A DNA stretch of 64,000 nucleotides, taken from positions 18,178,436 through 18,242,435 of the forward strand of contig CM068828.1 of the NCBI GenBank assembly GCA_028554795.2. The letters are read 5' to 3'. The number at the start of each line of letters is the position of its first letter. Positions within the stretch are counted from its first letter, which is position 1. The translations under genes were made by a program, and so were the position numbers. The notes under the pieces were generated by a model. The model had not been told where the DNA came from and did not search any database. It was given only the letters and a program-made list of their open reading frames with translations. This stretch comes from Sinohyriopsis cumingii. Taxonomy: Eukaryota; Mollusca; Bivalvia; Unionida; Unionidae. This document shows positions 1 through 9,262 of this stretch, piece after piece.

Positions 1-47
1 AACTCTTTTACGCGTTCGTACATGTTAGTTAGTTTTTCCGGGTCCAT
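1..47 (-). CDS. N-terminus of an unidentified ORF, cut by the window edge
   Basis: Reading the minus strand from an ATG at 47-45 gives an open frame (MDPEKLTNMYERVKE) that runs off the window start. It would be a gene of the virus-like element transcribed away from the virion-gene arm, leaving an intergenic stretch of about 180 bp before the plus-strand gene at 231. Too little is visible to name it. The charged helix-like start is compatible with a real protein, but 15 codons is weak evidence. Confidence 0.25.
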   Translation of the reverse strand, partial: MDPEKLTNMYERVKE

Positions 48-230
48 CAAATTGAGACAGTATTAACTGTGTAATTTTTCAAAATGTATTTTGATTGATG
101 CCATAATTTTGTCGTTCATATATGTATATGATTTTGTCTAAATGTTTGTTATGTTCAGACAAAAAATGATTACGCAAAAAAAAAAACATTCGCGTGTCTG
201 TTGTCATAAATTAAAATGTTATATAATAAT

Positions 231-1222
231 ATGGTACACTCGGAATCTTACACAGCTAGACTAACCAGAGAGCGACAAGAAGCACTTAAGAAATATATCC
301 CTGCAAAGGAGGATTTTAAGAAAAATGTACAGTCGCTACACAAGCAGAAGTTGAATTTGCGGCTGGCACAGAACAATTATTTAAACCCGTTACAACAGCT
401 ACTGAAAAGGCTGCGGCGGTCACTGAAAGAGCTTTATTGGGAGATCCTAAGGATGATATTAAGGAGGAAGAAGAACGAAGAAAGGGTATTCTTCCAGTGC
501 TAAAACAAACCGCTGCGCAGGCTAAAAAAATTGCGAGGAGAACCAAACAAACAAAAAAGATTTTACGAGATCTTCCGGCTGGCGTAATTGCAACAAGACC
601 ACCCGAAGAAGTTTTCGTAGATGCGTCAGAAATGCTAACTGGAGCCGAAGCTCCGCCGGAATACAAACCTAGTAAAGCAGAAATCAAAGAGAGTGTGGCA
701 AACAATATTAAAATGAAAAATTACGAGAGCGCGGTTGATCTTGTAGGCGAATTTAATGATCATGAAAACTACTTGGAGACGGGTTCACCATCGTTAAGGT
801 ATGACCAATGGGAACTGTTGGTGTTTACTACATACGAAGATATTAGTCGGGTCACGGAAAAATACAAAGCTGATTTTGAAAAATTTAAGAAAGATGTTGA
901 AGCAAGGAGAGTTGCAAACCCTGTTGTGACAGCAGATTTGTCAAAACCATTAAAAACACCCCCGATGATAACACAGCCGACTAGCATGAAAAAAAACATC
1001 CGGCAAGGGTTTGGGGAGTGGTTTTATTCCCTGCCCTGATAATATTTTCAATGACCTTTCGCGGTTAGAAGTTCTCATAGGAGGAAAACGAGCTGGGAAT
1101 AACTCACCAGAATAATTAATGAAGCCGCTGATACTTGTAGGCGATTATTTCAAGGTGGTGTCATGGATGCTAGTATTTACCAAGAACTCATTGATGAACT
1201 CGTTGATGATTACAGCGATTAA
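231..1222 (+). pseudogene. Unidentified virion-side gene region of the virus fossil
   Basis: Part of the virus-like element; broken. The likely start is the ATG at 231, directly downstream of a TATATAATAAT run, rather than the ATG at 216 inside that run. The protein-like sequence is charged and helical at first (many Lys/Arg/Glu/Gln), then holds a central segment with proline-rich linkers and the phrase LRYDQWELLVF. The last part ends in an acidic tail (ELIDELVDDYSD) at about 1,222. I do not recognise the family. Its place as the first gene of the virion arm suggests a structural or packaging-associated protein, by position only. Confidence 0.5.
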
Positions 1223-1242
1223 ACAATAGTAAATAACATAAC

Positions 1243-1689
1243 ATGGTCATATACAACAGACACGATACACCCGTGCAGGTCAGAGCAGTAAACTCACGAT
1301 TACCAATCTATAGAGCGACTTACGGAGACGGACTCGGCGATGTGGTTCAGGGTTTATTTGCGGGGTTAGCACCAAATGTGGGTCCTCTTGCAAAACAGTT
1401 ATCAATGAAAGCCATTAATGTTGTTGGTGAAAAAGCTCCTGGTGCAATCGTTGATGTTGCTGGTAAAGCAATCTCGGCAGTCAAAGAAAGAATAGCGCGA
1501 TTAATGCGACGAAAATCACCACCGGTGGAATTACCAAGAACAGAAATTATGTCCGCTGATTTTAGTAAGGTGATAAATCAGGCTGCAAATCAGAAACTAG
1601 CAGCGTTGATAGATCAGGAATCTGACGCACAAAGAAATATCACAGCAAATTTGATAGCAGGAAGTGGACTTCATGTGCGACGACGATAA
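1243..1689 (+). CDS. Small hydrophobic/basic minor virion protein (148 aa)
   Basis: An open ORF in the virion arm of the virus-like element. The middle is a Gly/Ala/Val-rich amphipathic stretch beginning GDGLGDVVQGLFAG (about residues 28-41) with repeated small-residue helices. It is followed by a basic run (RLMRRK, about residues 86-91) and an Arg-rich C-terminus (HVRRR). This is the pattern of small membrane-active or DNA-binding virion proteins such as adenovirus pVI and pX and the pX-like proteins of adintoviruses. The identification rests on composition and position between the first gene and the capsid gene, not on a motif match. The start at 1,243 follows an AT-rich leader (aataacataac). 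Confidence 0.5.
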   Translation: MVIYNRHDTPVQVRAVNSRLPIYRATYGDGLGDVVQGLFAGLAPNVGPLAKQLSMKAINVVGEKAPGAIVDVAGKAISAVKERIARLMRRKSPPVELPRTEIMSADFSKVINQAANQKLAALIDQESDAQRNITANLIAGSGLHVRRR

Positions 1690-1719
1690 TTACCATTTGG
1701 AAAAATACGCAATAGTATA

Positions 1720-3093
1720 AAATGTTCAAATACATATCCGACCCAGCATTTAACATAGACGCGCCGGTTCAAAATAGATAACTCAGTGCATGATTATTAA
1801 TTTTATTCCTATGATGCAAAGAAACCAGAACAACGAGGGCGTATCGAACTTCAAGTTCATGATACAAGTAGATATTTCTTGCCCGCTGATGCGTTTATTG
1901 AAGTAGAAGGTGAACTTGTCAGGGCAAATTAATACTGCATACGATCCCAATACACGAGTTGGTTTTGTCAATAATGGAATTATGGCACTGTTTAGTAGTG
2001 CCACATATATGATTGATGGAAAAAATATCGAATCGATTCAGAATGATGTCGAAGTTGGTCTGGCAAGATATTCTGATGATTACACAAAATCAGCTGGTCC
2101 ATCAACGATGTTTGCCAAAGATATTACCGACAACGCTGATCATATTCAGTATATTAAGTTACGAACACCACGAAATACTTCATCTGATCCACAACCAGCT
2201 GACCCTGGATACGAAGCTAGACCAGCTGATGTTTTTGATATCATAAAAGGTATTAGTGCGACTTACAACGTGGGATTTTTAACACGCCAAGCAATGTTGT
2301 CAGGAACACGAAGAAGTTTTTCGTGCGCGATTCCACTCTCTCACATCTTCGGATTTTGCAGAGGTGTTAGAAAGGTCATCTTTGGAGCTAAACACACAGT
2401 TGTGCTTCATAGAAAAGGTAATGATAATGATGCGATCTGGCGAGGGGCTGGTGTCGATGCTGGCATGGTAAATATAAAAAACTTTCATTGTGGATGCCGG
2501 TATTAACTCCATCGGTCACAGAAGAACCGCGATTACTCTCTTTTATGAATCAAGGCGTTAAATCACTGTTATTGTGGTTAACAGTAACCACAGACGCCAT
2601 CCAAAGTTCCGTCAGAGTTATATTTACTTGGCATATAGCATCACAACAAGAGGTTTCTGCGCCACGACATATTTTTATTGCGCTACAAGATAATCGTCGA
2701 GTGGATAACCAGGAATATTCGCATATGATATTTGACAAACTCGACGTTACCGAGGTTTCGTTGAGGATAAACGGGCAACAAGAACCGTCTGAGGATATAT
2801 CATTAAGTTTTACACATAATCATGTGGCACGCACATATAATCGCCGGCTGACGTTTCTGCCGCGTAATATAAATATAGATACTGGGACTCAAATATCACA
2901 GTTTGATTTTACAAAGTTGTACCCGATTTATTACTTTTCGCTGGAACATCTTGATTTATCCAAACAATCTGTCGTTGATATACACTTCCGAGCTCGCGTA
3001 GATGCATTACCCAAAATTGCAGATGGTCCGCCAATTGTTTATGGCCCCTATAGAGCAATCGCGGTCATCCTCAGTGACAAACCAATGAATTGA
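1720..3093 (+). pseudogene. Major capsid protein region (double jelly-roll-like)
   Basis: Part of the virus fossil; broken. The translated pieces show a beta-rich protein of roughly the length expected for a Polinton-type major capsid. It has an early segment with FVNNGIMALFSSATYMIDG. A late segment has YPIYYFSLEHLDLSKQ, followed by a strand VVDIHFRARVDALP and the last strand YRAIAVILSD. The YPIYYF-type strand near the C-terminus and the position between small virion proteins and the protease are typical of double jelly-roll capsids in this group. A structure-based profile search of the fragments would be needed for certainty. A roughly 15-bp AT-rich leader (aatagtataaa) precedes the ATG near 1,722. 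Confidence 0.6.
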
Positions 3094-3211
3094 AGGCATT
3101 AGTGGTTGAATGAGAATCGTTGATGCACCAGTACAAAACTTGTAGACAATTAGATCAATCTCATATTGAATAAATGTCATATAGTCACGTTAATGTCACT
3201 CTGATGATCAG

Positions 3212-3630
3212 ATGAAAAAATTACAATCGAAAAACGCGAGCGCATGTGGGGCAACGATAACACTAAAACAAGATCAAATCGCTGATGGTGGTCCAAACAA
3301 GTTATCGCTGACTAAAACCCAACTAAAACATTTCAATAAAGCGAAGCAAGCGAAAACTGGAACTCAGCTTGATTTCGCTCCAAAAGCCATATGGTAAAAA
3401 TCGGTGGTGTATTTCCTCTTCTCGCAGCGATACCAGCACTGATAGCTGCTGCTGCTCCCGCAGTCGCTAAAGCCGCCGCGTTAGGAGCTGTTGGAACCGC
3501 TGCTGGAATGGCATTAAAGAAAGCCACAGGGAAAGGATACAAAAAAGGGACGCGACCTAAGACTTCCAGGAACTCCGCCTTCATGGTACCCAAGACGGTT
3601 CTAGACATCACACAAGGTGTTTTCACACCC
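3212..3630 (+). pseudogene. pX-like minor virion protein region
   Basis: Part of the virus fossil. The first part has a Lys-rich segment with KTQLKHFNKAKQAKTG. The second has a long Ala-rich hydrophobic helix (FPLLAAIPALIAAAAP) followed by Gly/Lys-rich sequence (KKATGKGYKKGTRP). A short LTKxQLxxxxKAKxxxxG block followed by a PLLAAIPAL-type hydrophobic core is what I remember of small adenovirus pX-like proteins in Polintons and related aquatic viruses, where they sit next to the capsid and protease genes as here. The name is family resemblance by memory, not a database match. Confidence 0.5.
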
Positions 3631-4035
3631 ATGTCAAATTTTGATTTACTCGATGCTGTTAAACAATTAAATATAAAAAATTTCAGAGGTGTTTTTATGA
3701 GAGATTAATTGCCACAACAACCAAACAATCCAGAAACCGGAATTATTAATCTTGATAATAGCGATGGTCCAGGAACTCACTGGGTTGCTTACGCGATACA
3801 TCCATGTGGAATTATCTATTTCGATTCGTATGGGTTAGCACCGCCAGTTGAATTTCTAAAATACACACAAAGTATTTTTACTTCCATTCCAGTCTGGTAT
3901 TCAACGCTACCAACACAAACACTGACGATCCTCCAATATGTGGTCGTGAAGTTCTCATCGCGATATCAAAATCAACCAAGCCACCTCACAAAGTCGTGCA
4001 CGAGTATACCGCGGGTCGATTTAAACAATCCCTAA
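3631..4035 (+). pseudogene. Adenain-like cysteine protease region
   Basis: Part of the virus fossil; broken. It starts with MSNFDLLDAVKQL and has the conserved FRGVFMRD block, then GIINLDNSDGPGTHWVAYA and YFDSYGLAPP. The GTHWVAY histidine and the YFDSYG acidic residue belong to the Ulp1/adenain catalytic core, and the EtGIiNLD...GPGTHWVaY phrase is highly characteristic of Polinton and adenovirus-like maturation proteases. In live relatives this enzyme cleaves capsid and pX-like precursors, which matches its place between the pX-like and fibre-like genes. Confidence 0.8.
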
Positions 4036-4041
4036 AGATTA

Positions 4042-4977
4042 ATGGTTGATATTTACGGAAGATCTCTCACAACAAAGACAAAAAAACGCGGCGATGTAGA
4101 TTTATCAAAATATGCGAGCAAAGATGAAATCGACAATCTTTTATCGTTATCCGGGATAGACCTAGATGAGGTTGTTATTTTTCAGGACCGACACGGAACA
4201 CTAAAAACCAGCGAGATCAAATGGCATGAAATAATTCGTTGGGTTATTGGAGCTACTCCGGGTAACATCCCTGTGTTCACTGACAGTGGAAAAATCAGAG
4301 ATTCGCTGATATCAATCGCGGCGTTAAGAGATGATACGCAGAAAGCTGCAGGGAAACGCGTAAAAAAGACCGGCGACACAGTGACAGGTGAACTTAGCAT
4401 GAACGGTAACAAAATAGTGGTTTTAAGAGATCCAACATCCCCGGAAGATGCCGTTACGAAAAAGTATGTTGACACCGTTGACGGTAAATTATCCACGTTG
4501 CGGGCCGAGTATGACGTTCATGTAAACGCGTTTGCAAGACTTCGCAGAAATTTTCAAAAAACCGATGAGGAAATAGATAAATTCTTTGGTACTCTGCCCA
4601 CCGTTGACGCAAAACTTTCTGATATTAAAACTAACATTGACACGACCAAACAAACACAGCAAGATATCGTAAGTGGGATTCCTGAGATCGTTAACAAAAC
4701 CAGTTTGATTAAAATCCCATCTGGAGTTACTCCCGGTCATATTACCAATATCGTATACACAGTATCATCCGAGTTCGCAACATGGTGTAAACAAAATAAT
4801 ACTATCAAATATACAACAACAGTCACTGGAGTATACAGACTGTCTATGTTCAGTGCTGCGCGATTTGAAATTTTCACAACGTATCCCTGGCGACATTCCA
4901 CCGACAAGTTTTCCGGGGTTGTGACTATCATATTAAACAGCTGGAACATAAGAAACATTTATACTGGAAGCAGCTGA
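4042..4977 (+). CDS. Fibre-like virion protein (311 aa)
   Basis: Open ORF in the virus-like element. The N-terminal 70 residues resemble the head of fibre-like proteins I remember from cnidarian Polinton-type elements (DIYGRSL, DVDLSKYASKDEIDNL, EIKWHEIIRWVIG). Around residues 112-149 lies the phage-fibre-style motif KKTGDTVTGELSMNGNKI ... DPTSPEDAVTKKYVDT. A heptad-like region follows (about residues 150-225), then a beta-rich C-terminus suitable for a trimeric receptor-binding head. It would form a host-attachment fibre. It directly follows the protease with only a 6-bp gap after that region. The extreme C-terminus (ending NIYTGSS) may not be the original one. Confidence 0.65.
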   Translation: MVDIYGRSLTTKTKKRGDVDLSKYASKDEIDNLLSLSGIDLDEVVIFQDRHGTLKTSEIKWHEIIRWVIGATPGNIPVFTDSGKIRDSLISIAALRDDTQKAAGKRVKKTGDTVTGELSMNGNKIVVLRDPTSPEDAVTKKYVDTVDGKLSTLRAEYDVHVNAFARLRRNFQKTDEEIDKFFGTLPTVDAKLSDIKTNIDTTKQTQQDIVSGIPEIVNKTSLIKIPSGVTPGHITNIVYTVSSEFATWCKQNNTIKYTTTVTGVYRLSMFSAARFEIFTTYPWRHSTDKFSGVVTIILNSWNIRNIYTGSS

Positions 4978-5060
4978 TAAGAAATTAACCGCACCATCTT
5001 ACTGGTGGTGTTTGGAATTTGTAGCTGAAACTCCTCAATTGGTTACTGCGTAAAATAATA

Positions 5061-5600
5061 AATGGCATTAATGAAGTCAACGATGGCAGCATCAACGACA
5101 ACACTGGATGCGCAACAATATAGATATGATCAAGTACGCGAATGGCAATCAGAGTTTAAAAAAATTCCATTGACAAATGCACAATAAAAGTAAAAAAATA
5201 TCAGCGGCGTGTAAATATCCTAGACACAACAGTATACTCAGTATTCGCGATAGTTGCATCTACTGGGGTATTATTATCAGCGTGACAATTGCAGGCGTTG
5301 CTAACATCATCGCGAAAAAAATATCTTCATGCAAAATTGCACGAATATAATAGGTTAAACAATGCAGCCACGAGCGCCTACTCGAAATTATCGCCGCTAT
5401 CATCAAGTCTCGACGATACAGCAATATCAGATTCCGAATTCGCGCAAATGGCAAAGACATACGAAGACTATACCAGTCATTTGAAAAGACAAAAGATAAA
5501 TAATGAAGGAATTACTACATCGATCTATGCTCGATATAGCCGCAAATACAAACCCTGTGAAAACTTCTTCGATAACAGTAATCTCGACTAAACCAGAATT
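5061..5600 (+). other. Small unidentified ORFs of the virus fossil
   Basis: Two short polar ORFs lie between the fibre-like and penton-like regions. One begins at 5,061 (MALMKSTMAASTTTLDAQQY...) after an AT-rich leader (aaaataataa). The other spans roughly 5,289-5,591 and is rich in Ser, Lys and Tyr with helical heptads (ALLTSSRKKYLHAKLHEYNR...). Neither has a recognisable domain. Position suggests small virion or assembly proteins, but this is inference. Confidence 0.35.
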
Positions 5601-6957
5601 CAGTATTAATTTTCCAACTGCGATTCCAGTAAACGAGATCGCGTTAGCACAATTACGAGTATATCAGAGTTGGCCCAATATTAGATCGAAATCATTTGGT
5701 GGATTAAAAGCGAATAATTCGTTTGTGTTTGCAAATAAAAATAAACCCGGTGCCGATGGCACTATGGACACTCCCGAATGGAACGTCATTGGGTTACCAA
5801 CCGGGTCTTATCAAATCGAACAAATCAATGAGGAATTACAACGTCGAATAAAAAATATCACAGGAAAAGAATCCAAAATAGAAATAGCTGTTCATGAACC
5901 AACGCTGTCTTCTGCAATCGAAATAAACTCTCCTTAAATAAACTCTACGTGGATATATATCAGAGTTCAATCAGATCAGTGTTAGGGTAGCCTGAAAATC
6001 CACCGCCGACGCCACCGATTCCACTAGAACCTAAAAAGTCTGATTATATCACTGACAATAAGTAATATTACGAAATTAAACCAAAATACAAAGATCATTT
6101 GGTTACTCTAAAAAATGCAACGGTGGGTAGTGAGTTTAGATTCTATGATAAGAACAGTATTCAGTGGGATTTTATTTATGAACGAATTCCAGGAGGAGGA
6201 ATTAAAACTCATGCTCTTAATATGAACCAGATACTTGAAGATTTTAAAGAAATTGATCAAGAGCATAAAAGACAACTACAGCAACTACGGCAGCTCTTCC
6301 AAGAACATCTTTTTGATATAGCGGTACGCAGCGAAATCATCAAACGCGTAGAAATATTAAATCAGCTTGTATCCGATATGGAATATATTCACCAGCGATT
6401 AATTCAGGCGATAGTTGATTACGTTGACAACATAAACAAATATAAGCAACAATTTTTAGATTTCTTTAGAATACCAGAGGCAAATCTGCCGAATTTTAAA
6501 TTTCCTTGGTATAACGCAGCCGAGCTAAAAAGAATCCGTTACTGACCTCATCAATGAGTTCTTTGATGACATACTCGCACAGTACAGAAAAACACTACCG
6601 GAGGCAACTATTCTCCGGTACAACAATAACTCACAAGGAGAAGGCCGAAATGTGTCCCCGGAAATCGTAAATATGACCGAAGTGGTCGCGGTCAGTCTTG
6701 TATGTGATGTTATCGGTGACAGTTACAGCACTGACACGACAGTATCAAATCAAGTCCAGCAAGGATTTGTTCTTTATTCATTCACCCCGAAAGAACCACC
6801 TGGATTTCTAATCGTGCAAGAGCCGATCAATCCAGTCTATCTACGATGTCATAATCCGTGGCTGACTAAAATAAATTTCAAACTAACAGACCAGTCCGGT
6901 CACCTTCTTGGTTTGCGAAATGAAACACTACATATTAATTTACTTGTGAAATCGTAG
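5503..6957 (+). pseudogene. Penton-like minor capsid block with coiled-coil segment
   Basis: Part of the virus fossil; broken. The first section has KPEFSINFPTAIPV and the phrase GLPTGSYQIEQINEELQRRI, matching the LPtGSYeIddIN block of single jelly-roll minor capsid proteins in Polintons. The middle section (about 6,099-6,545) is a long coiled coil (EDFKEIDQEHKRQLQQLRQL...) ending in an aromatic stretch. The final section (about 6,652-6,957) has VSLVCDVIGDSY, FTPKEPPGFLIVQEP and NFKLTDQSGHLLGLR. That is the beta-strand set seen at the end of penton-like proteins (PPGyki.e.P ... i.DQdG.l..frgE). In relatives this protein plugs the capsid vertices. Confidence 0.65.
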
Positions 6958-7140
6958 AAGTCTTAGAAATCGTAAGATTTCCACTTCCAAATCGAAGATT
7001 TTCAGGATTTTCAGTCTTTCTAGAAGTCTACGATTTTCAAAGATTTTCAGTCTATAGTAGAAGTCTTCTCAATTCGGAAGGTAAAAAAATATATATCCAA
7101 GAAATCTTAGAAATCTACGATTTCCATTTCCAAGGTGGAC
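6958..7140. repeat. Intergenic GAAGTCT/GATTTTC imperfect repeats
   Basis: Between the end of the virion arm and the next small ORF lie several imperfect copies of a 30-45-bp unit built from TAGAAGTCT, CTACGATTTTC and AGATTTTCAGTCT, partly self-complementary. The region is non-coding. It could be a transcription-end or replication signal of the virus-like element. A related but different T-rich repeat lies at 8,016-8,104. Confidence 0.6.
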
Positions 7141-7168
7141 TGACAATTAATAAAGCGAGTATTATATA

Positions 7169-7438
7169 ATGTACCAACATGTGAGGGTTTTCATACACGA
7201 CAAGCAAGTACTTGAAAAACTACATCAAAAAATATTTACACAGTTTATAGTCGGCCCAGTTGACTTGGTTATTGATGTGTACGGTAACGAAGACTTCTTA
7301 TTGACACGATCACAGCTAGATAAACTACAGCAAGAACGTATTTGTATGGTCAAGTGTACTAAAGATCAAATTCTAAATTACGCGCATTTTTGCATTAAAT
7401 CCGATCGACTAAGGGAAATATTATCTGTATCAGATTGA
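7169..7438 (+). CDS. Hypothetical 89-aa protein of the virus-like element
   Basis: An uninterrupted ORF whose ATG lies directly after the promoter-like string GTATTATATA (7,159-7,168). The product is soluble and mixed alpha/beta (MYQHVRVFIHDKQVLEKL ... DLVIDVYGNEDFLLTRSQL). It ends in a Lys/Arg-rich helix. No signal peptide or membrane segment. I do not recognise it. Its intact frame and the precise promoter string make it a believable viral accessory gene. Confidence 0.55.
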   Translation: MYQHVRVFIHDKQVLEKLHQKIFTQFIVGPVDLVIDVYGNEDFLLTRSQLDKLQQERICMVKCTKDQILNYAHFCIKSDRLREILSVSD

Positions 7439-7655
7439 TACAAGTCACCTTGACGAAGTCAATGAAGTAAAAAAAAATTTTTTTTATACCGTTAGTGACA
7501 TTCTACTTTCGATTTCGTTTCCAAGTCCTTGATTTCATTTCTGGGTATTTACTTCCTTGACTTCGTCAAGGGACATACATTTTTTTAGTTGTTTTACGCG
7601 AGTATTTATTACTTTCCTTGTTTCATATTCTTGGGATAATTCCAACCTAATTTTT

Positions 7656-7916
7656 TTAAATTGCACGAGACAACGAAACAAATTCATTTATTTGTGCTTC
7701 TTCTACTGTAGTTAACGATTTATATAAATTCGTCTGGATCTTCTTTATAAATCTGTACTGAGCAGGCAAAATATAACGCCCTGTGCATTTAGCCTCATGT
7801 AGTGTTTCAAAATCAGACATGATTTTTTCAGGATTTAGTTCATCGGATATATTAAATCCATCCTCTTCTAATTTTTTAATAGCAACAATCACATCATTGA
7901 TATTTTCGTAATTCAT
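7656..7916 (-). CDS. Hypothetical 86-aa acidic helical protein of the virus-like element
   Basis: Open ORF on the minus strand, the first of the replication-arm orientation. The start codon at 7,916-7,914 lies just downstream (in its own sense) of a run of TATA-type sequence (tataatatttatatag). The product starts MNYENINDVIVAIKKLEEDG and is charged and helical throughout (EKIMSDFETLHEAKC ... FIKKIQTNLYKSL). No motif recognised. It converges with the plus-strand ORF ending at 7,438 across about 220 bp of AT-rich DNA containing TTGAC...GTCAA inverted motifs. Confidence 0.5.
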   Translation of the reverse strand: MNYENINDVIVAIKKLEEDGFNISDELNPEKIMSDFETLHEAKCTGRYILPAQYRFIKKIQTNLYKSLTTVEEAQINEFVSLSRAI

Positions 7917-8015
7917 ATCTATATAAATATTATATATTTAAAAGAAAAAATAAACAGTAACCATGATGAGCGGTTATCAATCATGGGTCTTGCACTGGCC
8001 TACGTGTTTCACGAG

Positions 8016-8104
8016 GTCCTTTCAGACTTTGATTTCGAGAATTTTTATCTTTGAGACTTTTGTCTTGGAGATTTTTTTATCTCGGAGATTTTATCTCAGT
8101 CTTA
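8016..8104. repeat. T-rich GAGATTTTTATCT-type short repeats
   Basis: About five imperfect copies of a 14-18-bp unit (GAGAATTTTTATCTTT, GAGATTTTTTTATCTC, GAGATTTTATCTC), several of them self-complementary (GAGAT...ATCTC). Non-coding; lies between the 86-aa ORF and the tRNA-like sequence of the virus fossil. Confidence 0.6.
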
Positions 8105-8389
8105 CAGAACCTTTCTAATGGTTTCTCGGCATCCTCGTGATTGTGACAGAGTCAAGGGCCGCATTCTTTGTTGGACCCATGTGACGTACAGCTTTTGCAT
8201 CCAAGGTTACTGTTTATTTTTGGGGGACTCCACTTCCTGGGCGTTTCGCCTAAGCGAAAGTGAAACTGTCTGTAGTACATACCCACCCACCCCCGAGATC
8301 AAAATCCCAGGGATGAAAAACACACCCCCACGATTCGACGTGGAGGAGATATGTACACGAGGGCCCTGCTGGAGCCCCCCAGTTCTTAT

Positions 8390-8499
8390 AAAACCTTAAA
8401 TGGGCACCGTCGACAGTATGTCCGTGATGAGACTCGAACCGCTGCCATTTGATAAAGTCGGGGACGAGAGTCAAACGCTTTACAACTGCACCACGGTCT
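8390..8499 (-). ncRNA. tRNA-like Pol III sequence inside the virus fossil
   Basis: The minus strand of 8,420-8,498 shows tRNA-like order. A 7-nt 5' arm GACCGTG pairs with GTCCGTG-derived CACGGAC with one mismatch. A box-A-like string TGGTGCAGTTGTAAAGC and a clear box B, GGTTCGAGTC, lie between them. A TTTT run (Pol III terminator) follows at 8,393-8,390. The T-arm and anticodon arm pair poorly, so it is not a good tRNA. It may be a decayed tRNA, a SINE head or a viral Pol III transcript. Upstream on the plus strand (8,200-8,390) is unusually GC-rich sequence with a perfect TTTCGC/GCGAAA hairpin. Confidence 0.45.
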
Positions 8500-8844
8500 T
8501 ATCTAATAATACAGGATTTAAAAATTATCATATAGGTAACTATTGACAGACAGTTAACAAGTTCTGAACTGGATTTTAAACATTACTGCTAAATTTAAGT
8601 TCTAATCATTACCCGTGAAAAAAATAACACCTATGTGTACTGACAATTTTTGATTTTATCAGACGCGGAAGTGTTAATATATTGAAATAGACTGTGGCGC
8701 AGTGTGTATACAATTGGCTGTAAAAAAAACTGTATACATTTCTGCTCGCTGGATACTATTACCCAAGGTGTTGTGCAATCACCTTGACGAAGTCATCTTG
8801 ACAAAGTCAAGGGGAGGGAACTAATTGCATGAGATATACTTAAC

Positions 8845-8860
8845 GGAGTTATCTCCCTTA
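8845..8860. repeat. Mollusc-type GAGTTATCTCCCTT motif
   Basis: The string GGAGTTATCTCCCTTA matches a short sequence (AAGGGAGATAACTC) that I remember as extremely common in mollusc genomes, often at MITE ends. A related inverted pair is at 46,695-46,734. Useful mainly as a host-lineage hint. Confidence 0.4.
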
Positions 8861-8899
8861 AATTTATATAAAAACCCTCAGATCTAACAATAATGAAAA

Positions 8900-9240
8900 G
8901 TAATGATTTGATTATATTTCTTAGACGGAGCGGATTTGGTTATATTTTCTGCGACTCTTCGTACTGAAGGCGCACAAATATAAAAGTACTTGCCAGCTGA
9001 GTTCATCGATTGAAATATTATTTCTTCATTCTTATCTAAATTTATGGATAAAATTGCTTTGGCGTTTTTATCACTATAGCCAGTATTACCAGACTTACAA
9101 TTTTGACTTTATGTGACAATTCTCAGATTGGATAAAAAATTGTCGAGTTTTTTCTTGTTGATGTGATCGATTACAAGACCATCTTGGATCACTCTGTTAA
9201 ATACCTCGAACACGAAACGATGACAATAATAATTTTTCTT
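8900..9240 (-). pseudogene. HNH nuclease C-terminal piece
   Basis: The minus strand carries a characteristic HNH phrase, YYCHRFVFEVFN followed by DGLVIDHINKKKLDNFLSNL and RIVT. Here the HR(F)V...DHIN...N.L pattern supplies the His and Asn metal and catalytic positions. Downstream is a NUMOD-like helix-turn-helix repeat (SINLDKNEEIIFQSMNSAG ... SVRRVAENITKS) typical of phage and viral HNH endonucleases. It lies immediately beside the DNA transposon at 9,263. It is a partial piece of the virus fossil. A separate N-terminal-type piece of the same family is at 14,931-15,063. Confidence 0.6.
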
Positions 9241-9262
9241 CCCAACACTAAACATTAGATAA

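Noticed and set aside
8118-8474. Overlapping ORFs of 93 and 74 codons on both strands
   Set aside because: They overlap the tRNA-like and hairpin-rich GC patch of the virus fossil; no family and no coding character.
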